NCBI RefSeq assembly: GCF_014651135.1
Contig: NZ_BMWH01000012.1
Location: 93,279-157,278, forward strand
Direction: 5' to 3'
DNA length: 64,000 nt
Source of the DNA: Streptomyces echinoruber
GTDB taxonomy: Bacteria > Actinomycetota > Actinomycetes > Streptomycetales > Streptomycetaceae
The translations under genes were made by a program, and so were the position numbers. The notes beneath the pieces are model-generated. The model did not search any database, was not told the origin of the DNA, and saw nothing but the letters and a program-made list of their open reading frames with translations. Shown piece by piece: positions 9,248 through 17,433 of the stretch (its first letter is position 1; the number at the start of each line of letters is the position of its first letter).

Positions 9248-9387
9248 TCGGGCCCGGCCCGGTGGTGCGGGGCGTACAGCCGATCGTGCGTCCGCTATGC
9301 CGAATTGCATCTGTTTGATGCATTTTTGGTGGGCAATACGAGAGGTACCCACCACGGGTATGGGCAGGGCTGAACCGGGAGGTCGCC

Positions 9388-10950
9388 ATGAGCGGCGCAG
9401 TCGGGATCGACGCAGAAGCCACGCCGATACGCAGCACGGTGCCGCAGCGGATGGACCGGCTGCCGTGGAGCGCCTTCCACTGGAGGGTGGTCATCGCCCT
9501 GGGCATCACCTGGGTCCTGGACGGCATAGAGATCACGGTCGCCGGGTCGATCGCGGACCGGATCCGCGACACGCAGACCCTCGGCTTCTCCGCCTCGCAG
9601 GTCGGACTGACCGCCAGCATCTACCTGCTGGGCGAGGTCGTCGGGGCGCTGGTGTTCGGGCGAATGGCCGACCGGCTGGGGCGCCGGAAGCTGTTCATCG
9701 CCACCCTGGGCGTCTACCTGATCGGCAACGGCCTGACCGCGCTGTCGATGAACTTCGCGTTCTTCGCGGTCACGCGGTTCGTCGCGGGCATGGGCATCGG
9801 CGGCGAGTACGCCGCCCTGAACTCCGCGATCGACGAGCTCATCCCGAGCCGGCACCGCGGCCACGCGGACCTCGCGATCAACGGAACCTACTGGCTCGGG
9901 GCCATGATCGGCGCCGCGGCCAACCTGCTCTTCCTCAACCCCGACATCTTCTCCCTCGACCTCGGCTGGCGCCTCGGCCTGCTGGTCGGCCCCGCCATCG
10001 GCCTGGCGATCTGGGGTCTGCGACGCAACATCCCGGAGAGCCCGCGCTGGCTGCTCACCCACGGGCATCCGGAGGAGGCCGAACAGGTCGTGACCCGCAT
10101 CGAGCAGGACGTGGTCAGGCACGGGGCACGGCTGGAGCCGGTGCCCGAGGAGGCCGCGATGGAGTTCCAGCGCCGCAAGCCGGTCTCGTACGGCGAACTG
10201 GCCCGGGTGCTCTTCCGCGACTACAAGCAGCGCTCCTTCCTCGGCTTCATGCTGATGGTGACGCAGTCGTTCCTCTACAACGCGATCTTCTTCACCTACG
10301 CGCTGATCCTGGCCGAGTTCTACGGCATCAAGGGCGGCGCCGTCGCGTACTTCATCTTCCCCTTCGCGGTGGGCAACCTGCTCGGGCCGCTCGTTCTGGG
10401 CCGGTTCTTCGACACCGTCGGCCGCCGCATGATGATCGGCGGCACCTACTGCGTGTCGGGCGTCCTGCTGTTCGTCACCGGGTGGCTGTTCGCAGAGGGC
10501 GCGCTCAACGCGGTCACCCAGACCGTCCTGTGGTGCGTGATCTTCTTCATCGCCTCGGCGGCGGCCTCCTCGGCGTACCTGACGGTCAGCGAGATCTTCC
10601 CGATCGAGATGCGGGCGCAGGCGATCTCCTTCTTCTTCGCGGTGTCGATGCTCTTCGGCGGCGTCGTCGCTCCCTGGCTGTTCGCCACGCTCATCGGCGA
10701 CGGGGACAGCGCGTGGCGGGTCTTCGCCGGGTACGCGGTCGGCGCCGTGCTGATGGTCCTCGGCGGTGTGACGGCCCTGGTGTGGGGCGTCGACGCGGAA
10801 CGCAAGTCCCTGGAGAACGTCGCCGTGCCGCTCTCCGCCGTGGCCGTCACCGTGGGGGAGACCGCGGCCGGCGGGCTCACCGGCGGCCTGACGGCCCACG
10901 TGCGCCGGACACCGAAGGACGTGACGAAGCAGGACTACTTCCGCGCCTAG
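9388..10950 (+). CDS. MFS transporter, sugar-porter type
   Basis: 520 residues, about 12 membrane helices. The signatures are intact: DRLGRRK after helix 2, RFVAGMGIGGEY in helix 4, PESPRWLL before the central loop, and DTVGRR after helix 8. This is the SP-like branch that moves sugars, inositol or aromatic acids; substrate unknown. The cytoplasmic central loop spans about residues 215-270. The hydrophilic tail holds VRRTPKD. GGGAGG precedes the ATG. Transcribed alone, divergent from hsp20. Confidence 0.9.
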   Translation: MSGAVGIDAEATPIRSTVPQRMDRLPWSAFHWRVVIALGITWVLDGIEITVAGSIADRIRDTQTLGFSASQVGLTASIYLLGEVVGALVFGRMADRLGRRKLFIATLGVYLIGNGLTALSMNFAFFAVTRFVAGMGIGGEYAALNSAIDELIPSRHRGHADLAINGTYWLGAMIGAAANLLFLNPDIFSLDLGWRLGLLVGPAIGLAIWGLRRNIPESPRWLLTHGHPEEAEQVVTRIEQDVVRHGARLEPVPEEAAMEFQRRKPVSYGELARVLFRDYKQRSFLGFMLMVTQSFLYNAIFFTYALILAEFYGIKGGAVAYFIFPFAVGNLLGPLVLGRFFDTVGRRMMIGGTYCVSGVLLFVTGWLFAEGALNAVTQTVLWCVIFFIASAAASSAYLTVSEIFPIEMRAQAISFFFAVSMLFGGVVAPWLFATLIGDGDSAWRVFAGYAVGAVLMVLGGVTALVWGVDAERKSLENVAVPLSAVAVTVGETAAGGLTGGLTAHVRRTPKDVTKQDYFRA

Positions 10951-10998
10951 AGGACGGTCCCCGAGGGCGCCGGCCGCCGGCGGCACCGGCCGCGGGCC

Positions 10999-11027
10999 GT
11001 CGGCGCACCGGCGTCACCGGCGCCGAC
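10999..11027. terminator. Terminator hairpin after the MFS gene
   Basis: GTCGGCGC and GCGCCGAC arms enclose an inner CCGG/CCGG pairing. It sits between convergent genes and may serve both strands. Confidence 0.55.
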
Positions 11028-11388
11028 GTTGCCAACGGCGCCACGCCACCATCGCCGCCACACCGGCGAGGGCGCACCCGACGCCCACCGCGTTTCCCAC
11101 GGCGACGTCCCGGGCCCGGTCACCGCCGAGCGCCAGCCCGGCCCCCAGCAGCCCGGCGAGATACGCGCAGAAGGCGACCGCCAGGTCGATCCACGGCAGC
11201 CGGACCTGCCCGCGCGCCCGTTTCGGCGCACTGCCCGGTCCCGGCCCCCGGGCAGCCGTCCGCCGCCGGCGCCGCAGCCCGGCAGCACGTGTCCACGGCC
11301 CCACCATGCCGGCGTCCTCGTCCTCGGCGTACTGCGCCTCCGCCTTCCCCCGGGTCTTCGGCAGAAACGCCGCCGTCCCCGGCCGCAC
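11014..11388 (-). CDS. Small hypothetical membrane protein
   Basis: 124 residues from a GTG start. The N-terminal half is charged (KTRGKAEAQYAEDEDAG, then an Arg-rich stretch). The C-terminal half carries two hydrophobic segments (WIDLAVAFCAYLAGLLGAGLAL, then VGNAVGVGCALAGVAAMVAW) and a very basic tail. No clear ribosome-binding site was seen for this start, and an internal ATG at 11307 is an alternative. Not recognised as a family. Confidence 0.4.
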   Translation of the reverse strand: MRPGTAAFLPKTRGKAEAQYAEDEDAGMVGPWTRAAGLRRRRRTAARGPGPGSAPKRARGQVRLPWIDLAVAFCAYLAGLLGAGLALGGDRARDVAVGNAVGVGCALAGVAAMVAWRRWQRRRR

Positions 11389-11964
11389 CGGACGACCGGG
11401 ACGGGCCGGACGCGGGCCGGGCCGTCACCGGGACCCCGCCGCGGCTCGCGCCCTGCGCCTCACGCCCGCGGGCGGCCCCGTCGTGCCGACCCTGCGGGCC
11501 GCCGCGCCCACCCCGTCCGCCCGCCGAGGAGGAGCCCGATGCGGCCGTATGAGCTGACCCTCGCGGCCGCCGCCGAGGCGATGTGACGGCGGAAGCTGTC
11601 CCCGGCCGAACTGGTCGGCTCCGCGCTCGGCCGGATCGAGCAGGTCCAGCCGCGCCTCACCGCCTGTGTCACCGTCCCGCCGACCGGGCCCGCCGGGCGG
11701 CCCACGACGCCGAGCGGGCGCTCGCGGACGGCCGCGTGTTTGTGGCAGGTTGCAGTGGCCCCACTTCGGCAAGTTCTTTTGGCTCCACCTTGATCGACAT
11801 TGGATTTGACCCCACCTGTCCGGCTAGGTGACGACATGCCCTTGTCCGAGTGAACGGTGTGAGCCGCCTGCCCGATCCCGACAGGGTGTGTCCGTCGTTC
11901 ACGGTCATGTCGGAGGCCGTGCCGTTGGTCGTGGCCGTGTCGGGAGGCCAGGGTGGGCTTGTCG

Positions 11965-12480
11965 CGTGTTGAGCCGTTCGACACATCCGCCAGGACGTGC
12001 GTCTTGATCCGTCGCTCCCGCAGCGGGCTCTGGCGAAGAAGTACGGAGTCCACCGGCGGCCGGCGAGGCAGGCGATCGCATCGGCGATCCCGCCGCCGCG
12101 GAAGGTGCCTCGCAGGAAGTTCCGCATCCTGGCTCCGGCGGTGGGCTGGATCGACGCGATGCTGCGGGAGGACCTGAGGGCTCCGCGCAAGCAGAAGCAC
12201 ACCGTCGAGCGGATCGTGCAGCGGCTGGCGGAGGAGCATGACTTCGACCAGGCGTCGTACTCGTCGGCGCGGAACTACGTGCGCGAACGCCGCCCGGAGA
12301 TCGCGGCCGAGGGGGCAGGAACAGGTCAACACCCTCGCCGACCCGGCCTGGGTGAAGGCCGGCCTGCCGTTCTGCCTGATCGGTGACTCCGGCACCGGCA
12401 AGTCCCACCTGCTGATCGGGATCGGCACCGACAGCTTCCGCCTGCCCCAGACCCAGGAGAAGCGCCGCCGCACATACTGA
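11965..12480 (+). pseudogene. istA-istB transposition gene remnants
   Basis: The istA part encodes an N-terminal helix-turn-helix region (LDPSLPQRALAKKYGVHRR) and LAPAVGWIDAMLREDLRAPR up to YVRERRPEIAAE near 12315. The DDE catalytic core is missing. It runs into an istB fragment in another frame, WVKAGLPFCLIGDSGTGKSH, with the Walker A motif. That jumps directly to what looks like the IstB C-terminus (DSFRLPQTQEKRRR) and stops at 12480. Two internal deletions are implied. Confidence 0.8.
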
Positions 12481-12552
12481 CCTGCGTCTGTCGGCGGGCC
12501 GGGACCGTTCACCGGTGCCCCGGCTCGCCGGCCACCGGCCGGTTGGCGGCCA

Positions 12553-13134
12553 TCACCAGAGTTTGTCGATCTCCCCTGGATACAGCTCGATGCGGGAGTG
12601 CTGGAACGACGCCTGCGCCTGACGGCCCGCAGCCGAGAAGAAGTCCGACATCGTGACCTTGTCGAAGCCGGGCTGATCGCTGGGGAAGGGAGTCTGCGGT
12701 GTTCCTCCGATGAGTACGGCTCCCGGGAGCACACGCCAGCCGGCGCTCTCATAGAACGCCTGCAGCGGGCGATCACACGTGAACAGACCCAGGTCCAGGC
12801 CCTGGGCGATCATCCTCTCCCGCGCCGCTGTCACCAGCTGCCGGCCATACCCACGGCCACGTGCCTGCTTGCTCGTCACCACCGTGCTCAGCCCACCAGC
12901 AGAAAAGCGCCGGCCGGCATGGACGATCTCTTTGAACAGGATGTCCAGCGCGGCCAGCACGGTCCCCTCCTCCACAAGCAGCATCGACAACGGGCGCAGT
13001 GCAGGATCGTGGGTCGGGGTGTCAACAGGAGCGTCCGGCCCGGACTCGGACGGCCATGCCTGCTCCTGGATCTCTCTCACCTGGACACGCAAGTCGGCGG
13101 GAGTGGCTGCTTCTGGGAACGACAGGATCTGCAC
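12553..13134 (-). CDS. GNAT family N-acetyltransferase (element cargo)
   Basis: 193 residues from the GTG at 13134; an upstream GTG at 13191 would add 19 residues. Acetyl-CoA binding motif A is clear: SKQARGRGYGRQLVTAARERM (about residues 90-110). FYESAGWR follows, typical of motif B. The overall plan recalls small-molecule acetyltransferases such as aminoglycoside 2'-N-acetyltransferases, but substrate is unknown. The frame is intact although the transposition genes around it are broken. Sitting inside the inverted repeats, it is probably cargo of the IS21-type element. Confidence 0.8.
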   Translation of the reverse strand: MQILSFPEAATPADLRVQVREIQEQAWPSESGPDAPVDTPTHDPALRPLSMLLVEEGTVLAALDILFKEIVHAGRRFSAGGLSTVVTSKQARGRGYGRQLVTAARERMIAQGLDLGLFTCDRPLQAFYESAGWRVLPGAVLIGGTPQTPFPSDQPGFDKVTMSDFFSAAGRQAQASFQHSRIELYPGEIDKLW

Positions 13135-13220
13135 GCGCCGATTGTGCTCACGCCCCGCGCAAGCGCAAGCGATTTGAACGATGGTGATCACGCTCGGCTA
13201 CAAGATCAGTACAGGAAGGG

Positions 13221-13253
13221 CCGAGGCTGGACCCCACAAGGGCCCAGCCTCGG
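13221..13253. terminator. Hairpin inside the IS21-type element
   Basis: CCGAGGCTGG and CCAGCCTCGG form a perfect 10-bp stem with a 13-base loop, upstream of the GNAT gene. It may shield the cargo gene from read-through from outside. Confidence 0.5.
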
Positions 13254-13649
13254 CCACGTCGGGCCCTGCCGTTCTCCGCCGACCGAGCCAATGCCTCTGC
13301 CTGTCGTCCACCGCGGATCGGGGAATCCGACGGTCCCGGATCGAGCACGGGTCGAGATCCTGCGGTCCGGTCAAGCCTGTCGGGAGCTCGCCGTCCGGTT
13401 CGGATCCGATGCATCACGCTACCGTCCCGGCCCCCCACTGCCGCCAGGCAACCCATCCGAACGGGGTGGGGCCAAAACAACCTGTCACAAACAGCCGCGC
13501 GCACGGACCCCTGCGCGGCGCCCCGATGGGCCTGAAGGACATCATCGACGTCGCCGGAGTGGTCACCCCTCGCCGAGGCCTTCCTGCTGCGGGTGGGGCG
13601 TGCCTACGAGCGGACGCGGCCGGCGCGGGAGGTGGCCCCGGTGGTCTGA

Positions 13650-13881
13650 GGCGGGCCGAACGAGGCCGTACGGCACGCCGCTGGGGGGTGGGAGAGCACC
13701 CTCCGTCCCGGCGAGCGGCCCAGTGGCTCGGCGGCCCGATGGCCTGGTGCCTGGTGGGCCGGTGGGCCGGTGGCTTCAGTGTCCGTCGCCGGGCCCCGCT
13801 GGGCCATACGCCCGCACGGAGCAGGTCCGCCAGCGCCCGCAGTCGGGGCGCGATCGTGTGGTTCCAGCGGTTTTCCGGCAT
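13650..13881 (-). pseudogene. Possible truncated gene divergent from tetR
   Basis: An ATG at 13881 follows a good GAGGAAGG ribosome-binding site and starts MPENRWNHTIAPRLRALADL. After about 30 residues the frame loses any protein-like character, consistent with a 5' fragment left by the deletion that also truncated the amidase. Function unknown. Confidence 0.3.
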
Positions 13882-13904
13882 GGCGGCGACCTTCCTCGCG
13901 GGAA

Positions 13905-13931
13905 CACTAAAGCTAATCCTTAGGTTTAGTG
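13905..13931. promoter_or_regulatory. Palindromic operator in the tetR upstream region
   Basis: CACTAAA-x-CTAA-TCC-TTAG-x-TTTAGTG: two nested inverted arms over 27 bases, about 85 bases upstream of the tetR start and just before the divergent ATG at 13881. It is unusually AT-rich for the region. A second motif, TTAAGGGCTTAAGGG, follows near 13972. Both suit a TetR autoregulatory site. Confidence 0.5.
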
Positions 13932-14013
13932 AGGCCGGGTCGATGTCCGGCTAAAAGTAATTCCTTTGCCTTAAGGGCTTAAGGGTGGAAGTCATGGCTT
14001 TAAGGTGAAGATC

Positions 14014-14580
14014 ATGAGTCGCAAGCCGATGGTGCGCCCCGGCGGGCGCAGCGCCCGGGTCCAGCAGTCGGTGCATCAGGCCGTGCGCGACCTCACCTCC
14101 GAGGTGGGCCGCGACGCCCTGACCGTGCCGCTCGTCGCCGCGCGTGCCGGAGTGACCCCGTCGACCATCTACCGCCGCTGGGGCGACCTGCAGGAGCTGC
14201 TGTCCGACGTGGCGGTGGAACGGCTGCGCCCCGATGCGCCCCCCGCGGACCACGGCGACCTCGCCTCGGACCTGACAGCCTGGGCCGAGGAGTTCCTGGA
14301 GGAGATGTCCTCTCCCCCCGGCCGCGCCTACATCCGCGACGCCCTGCTCGGGGACCCCGACGGCACCAACGCCGGGCAGTGCTCCGCCTACGCCGCCGAG
14401 CAGATCGACGTCATCCTCGACCGGGCGGCCGCCCGGGGACAGCGGGCGCCGGACGTCGAAACCGTCCTCGACCGGGTCGTCGCCCCGATGATGTACCGCA
14501 TCCTCTTCCGCTCCGGGCAGTTGGACGCCCGCTACGCCCGCCGCCTGGTGACCGGCCTGCTCGGCGGGCAGGACTCCTGA
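14014..14580 (+). CDS. TetR family transcriptional regulator
   Basis: 188 residues. The N-terminal DNA-binding domain is typical: ARVQQSVHQAVRDLTSEVGR, then LTVPLVAARAGVTPSTIYRRWG with the recognition helix (about residues 35-60). The C-terminal ligand domain resembles TetR_C with RAYIRDALLGD and VVAPMMYRILFR. ATG 14014 is chosen with TTAAGG upstream; an in-frame GTG lies three codons earlier. The probable target, a divergent gene, has been largely lost, so the regulator may be orphaned. Confidence 0.9.
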   Translation: MSRKPMVRPGGRSARVQQSVHQAVRDLTSEVGRDALTVPLVAARAGVTPSTIYRRWGDLQELLSDVAVERLRPDAPPADHGDLASDLTAWAEEFLEEMSSPPGRAYIRDALLGDPDGTNAGQCSAYAAEQIDVILDRAAARGQRAPDVETVLDRVVAPMMYRILFRSGQLDARYARRLVTGLLGGQDS

Positions 14581-14584
14581 CCCG

Positions 14585-14613
14585 CCCCGGCCGGCGCCCG
14601 CGACCGGCCGGGG
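14585..14613 (+). terminator. Terminator of tetR
   Basis: CCCCGGCCGG and CCGGCCGGGG form a perfect 10-bp stem with a 9-base loop, five bases after the stop. Confidence 0.65.
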
Positions 14614-14682
14614 CCGCGCGGTCGCAGGCGGACACTTCCGCACTCCTGCGCAAGGCCCGGTCCGCTGTCTACGCTCGGCCCC

Positions 14683-15918
14683 ATGCCGGATGACCTGGAC
14701 GACCTGGACGACCTGTACGGCTCGGGCGACCTGTACGGCTCGGACGACCTGTACGGCTCGGACGACCTGAAAGACCTGGACGGTCTCACCGTATCGACGC
14801 TGTCGCGCCGCCCCGGTCTGAAGTGGGCCGCGGCCACCGCCCGCGGGGCACTGCCGGCCTGGGTCGCCGACATGGACTTCCCCGTGGCCGAGCCCGTGCG
14901 GACGGCCCTCGTCGAAGCGCTGGGGCACGACCTGGGATACCCCTGGTGGGACGGCCGGGAAAATCCGCTCGTGGAGGCGTTCGTGGCGCGGATGACGCGG
15001 CGGTACGGATACGCGCCGCAGCCGGCGAACGTGCGGGTGTTCACCGAGGTCGTACAGGCGGTGCAGGCGGTACTGCATGTCGCGACCGAGCCCGGGGACG
15101 CGGTGGCGGTGCACACGCCCGCGTATCCGCCGTTCCTGGAGACGCTGGAACGCATGGGGCGGCGCCTGGTGCCGATACCGATGGTGGACACCGGAAGCGG
15201 CTGGGGCTTCGACCCGGAGCGGTTCGCGGCGGACGTCTCCCGCCGACGGTGCCGGGCGTTGATCCTGGTCAACCCGCACAACCCGACCGGCCGTGTGTTC
15301 ACCCGTGCCGAGCTGTCCGCCATGGCGGAGGTGGTGCAGCGCCACGATCTGCTCGTCATCGCCGACGAGATACACGCGGATCTCGTGTATCGGCCGCACG
15401 AGCACCTGCCGTTCGCCGCGCTCGCCCCCGAAACGGCCCGGCGGACGGTGACCATGACCTCGGCGAGCAAAGCCTTCAATCTGGCCGGGCTGCGTTGCTC
15501 GGTCGCCGACGTCGCCGTCGCACGGGTGCGCGACGCTCTCGACGCGCTGCCGCCCCTGCTGCTGGGCCAGCCGGGCAACGCCGGGGTGCTCGGCACGCTC
15601 GCGGCATGGCAGCACGGCGACGCCTGGCTCGAGGAGGTGCTCCGCCTCCTGGACCGCAACAGGCGCCTGGTCGCCGCCGGACTGCCGGACACCGTCCGGC
15701 TGCACCTGCCGGAGGGGACCTACCTCGCCTGGACGGACTGGCGCGGGCTGGGGCTCGGGCCCGATCCCGCGACGCCGCTCCTCGACCGGGCCCGCGTCAT
15801 GCTCGGCAACGGACCGGACTTCGGACCGGGCGGCGAGGGGTTCGCCCGCCTCAACTTCGCCACCTCCCGGCCGGTCCTCGAAGAGATCCTGGCCCGGCTG
15901 CGCTCGGCCGTCGCCTGA
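14683..15918 (+). CDS. PLP-dependent aminotransferase, MalY/PatB cystathionine beta-lyase type
   Basis: 411 residues, fold-type I. Landmarks: AWVADMDFPVAEPV near residue 65, VNPHNPTGRVFT, IADEIHADLVY (PLP-ring Asp) and the Schiff-base lysine Lys263 in TSASKAFNLAGLRCS. IHADL in place of the usual aminotransferase residues and WVADMDF are hallmarks of the PatB/MalY branch, which makes homocysteine from cystathionine. The first ~35 residues are an unusual acidic repeat (three DLYGSD units) absent from the family, coded by 18-bp repeats. A more internal start is therefore possible, but no good ribosome-binding site was found there. Confidence 0.9.
   Translation: MPDDLDDLDDLYGSGDLYGSDDLYGSDDLKDLDGLTVSTLSRRPGLKWAAATARGALPAWVADMDFPVAEPVRTALVEALGHDLGYPWWDGRENPLVEAFVARMTRRYGYAPQPANVRVFTEVVQAVQAVLHVATEPGDAVAVHTPAYPPFLETLERMGRRLVPIPMVDTGSGWGFDPERFAADVSRRRCRALILVNPHNPTGRVFTRAELSAMAEVVQRHDLLVIADEIHADLVYRPHEHLPFAALAPETARRTVTMTSASKAFNLAGLRCSVADVAVARVRDALDALPPLLLGQPGNAGVLGTLAAWQHGDAWLEEVLRLLDRNRRLVAAGLPDTVRLHLPEGTYLAWTDWRGLGLGPDPATPLLDRARVMLGNGPDFGPGGEGFARLNFATSRPVLEEILARLRSAVA
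14710..14763 (+). repeat. 18-bp coding repeat, three units
   Basis: Three copies of GACCTGTACGGCTCGGRC encode DLYGS[GD] at the N-terminus of the PatB-type protein. Polymorphism between strains would be expected. Confidence 0.9.
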
Positions 15919-16052
15919 GCCGCTGCCCGAGCCGCCCGTCCGAGCCGGGGCGCGGCGCGTACGCCCGGCGGCGGCAGTCCGCTCGGCGTCCCGCCCCGCC
16001 CCGGAACGGGCGCAGGCCGGCGGGACCGCCCTTCTCGGAGCAGGCTCCGGCT

Positions 16053-16916
16053 TCAGGGCTGCGTGCGGCCGTGGTCGGCGGGGTAGGCGGCGAAGACCTC
16101 CGCCGGTGTGTCACCCGTGTGGAGGAAAAGCCGGTCGAGGACGGCGGCGAGGTCCTTCAGCGCGCCCGCGAGCAGATCGCCTGCCAGCCGCACCTCCGGC
16201 CGCCGTGCCACCTGTCCGCGCCGGGCGAGGGTGGAGACGTAGTCGATCATGACCGCCGGCGAGGAGCGGTCCTCACCGTCGTGGAAGTAGTACGCCTCGG
16301 CGTACTGGGTGAAGTCGGTGCGGACGCGCACGACTTCAGTGGCCAGGCCGTCCAGCAGCAGCGCCCCCGCGGTGCAGTCGATCTGCTGCGTCACCGAGTC
16401 GGAGCCGCGCAGTACCGCCGGCCGGACGGCCAGGACCCTCCTGCGGATCAGCGCCGGATGGATCTCCGGCACCCAGGAGACCGTGGCCGTCAGTAAGGCG
16501 AAGCCGACGAGGGACTCCAACGGCGACATCAGGCGGAGCCGGCCCTCGCCGGGTGCGATGTCCCCCAGTTCCAGGGTGGTCACCAGGACGAGCGACGGGT
16601 GCACGGAGTCCAGCAGCGCCGGTTCCTGTGCCGCCTCGGAACCGGGTGAGAAGGTGAACGCCCCCGGCATGTGGGGCCAGTGGATGACGGCCCAGCCGAG
16701 GACGACGGTGGCGGCCCACATGCCCGCGACCGTGACCATGGCGAGCGGTCCGGCGAGTCCGACCACGCGCCTGCGGGCGCGCAAGCGCCGGGCCAGTCGC
16801 CACAGCGTCGTCATGACGAGGCGGCTCAGGCCGCCGTGGCGGGTGGGGTGCCAGAGGGTGTGGAACAGGTCCCGCAGGGTGATCATGACGAGCCCGGTGC
16901 CGACCAGCGAGATCAA
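16053..16916 (-). CDS. Ion-channel-like membrane protein with unusual filter
   Basis: 287 residues from a TTG start preceded by AGGAAG; an ATG at 16886 is the alternative. Membrane helices lie at the N-terminus, near LAGPLAMVTVAGMWAATVVLGWAVIHW and near LESLVGFALLTATVSWV. Between the last two is a pore-loop-like stretch (SLVLVTTLELGDIAPGEG) in the position of the TVGYGD filter of two-helix potassium channels. The canonical GYG is not present. A ~150-residue cytoplasmic domain follows with no recognised family. Convergent with the PatB-type gene. Confidence 0.7.
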   Translation of the reverse strand: MISLVGTGLVMITLRDLFHTLWHPTRHGGLSRLVMTTLWRLARRLRARRRVVGLAGPLAMVTVAGMWAATVVLGWAVIHWPHMPGAFTFSPGSEAAQEPALLDSVHPSLVLVTTLELGDIAPGEGRLRLMSPLESLVGFALLTATVSWVPEIHPALIRRRVLAVRPAVLRGSDSVTQQIDCTAGALLLDGLATEVVRVRTDFTQYAEAYYFHDGEDRSSPAVMIDYVSTLARRGQVARRPEVRLAGDLLAGALKDLAAVLDRLFLHTGDTPAEVFAAYPADHGRTQP

Positions 16917-17433
16917 CCACTTCCTGCACGCCTCCCGCGGCCCTGTCGGCGAAAGCGGAGCTCCGTTCTCGAAGTCCCCGGCTCCAAACTGACGGATCGT
17001 GCGGCGGACGCGGGGCTCGGCACGCCCGTCCGGGCCGATCGACCCGCCTTGCGGAGGGCCGGTACGAACGCACGGGCCCCTGACCGGCGGGGACACCGCC
17101 CAGGGGAGTGCGACAGGACGGCCCGGGGGGAGCGCGACAGGATGGCCGAGGAAGCGTGACAGGGCGACAAGTCCGGTTCCAGAACCGGGACTTCACCCCC
17201 GCCTGCCGTCGCCCGCCGTGCCGCGGACGGACGTGCCGCTAGCAGGCCGGACGGCGACCGCGCAATCCGTGGGAGGCCGACCGGCGCGAGCCCCCCTGTG
17301 GTGCCCGGCACCATGTCGCCGGGACACGCCTGGTTCTACGGTTCCGCACGCCGGGTGCCTCCGGCGCACGGCGACGCGCCGGCGACCCCACAGGACCGCG
17401 CACGCATCCGGCGTCCAGCGAAGGAGCCGCCCC
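16917..17433. other. Intergenic region upstream of the PHB depolymerase
   Basis: No supportable gene. It contains a direct repeat (GAGYGCGACAGGAYGGCC near 17105 and 17132) and a hairpin at 17169-17193 (AAGTCC-GGTTC / GAACC-GGGACTT with one bulge). These lie between divergent genes and may be regulatory. Confidence 0.5.

Larger units (their letters stand above)
11737..13493 (+). mobile_element. IS21-type element carrying a GNAT gene, 1,757 bp
   Basis: Terminal inverted repeats of about 28 bases (24 identical) begin TGTTTGTGGCAGGTTG on the left and, inverted, TGTTTGTGACAGGTTG on the right. The ends are TG...CA, as in IS21. A 6-bp direct duplication GCCGCG flanks it (11731-11736 and 13494-13499). 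Inside are plus-strand remnants of istA and istB, a minus-strand acetyltransferase gene, a hairpin and, near the right end, an HTH-like fragment (RVEILRSGQACRELAVRFG, about 13348-13404). The transposition genes are broken, so it is non-autonomous now. Confidence 0.85.
11539..13649 (+). pseudogene. Amidase (GatA-like amidase signature family), disrupted
   Basis: Decayed amidase gene split by a mobile element. The 5' piece 11539-11736 begins after GAGGAGG with MRPYELTLAAAAEAM, hits an in-frame TGA at 11584, and continues as RRKLSPAELVGSALGRIEQ. It then shifts frame into DRARRAAHDAERALADG. The 3' piece starts at 13500 with HGPLRGAPMGLKDIIDVAGVVT, the amidase Lys region. A further deletion joins this in another frame to a C-terminus ending REVAPVV at 13649. 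Joining the pieces across the element with one target-duplication copy restores an in-frame ADGR-AHGPL junction, so insertion hit an amidase frame. The catalytic core is absent. Confidence 0.85.
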
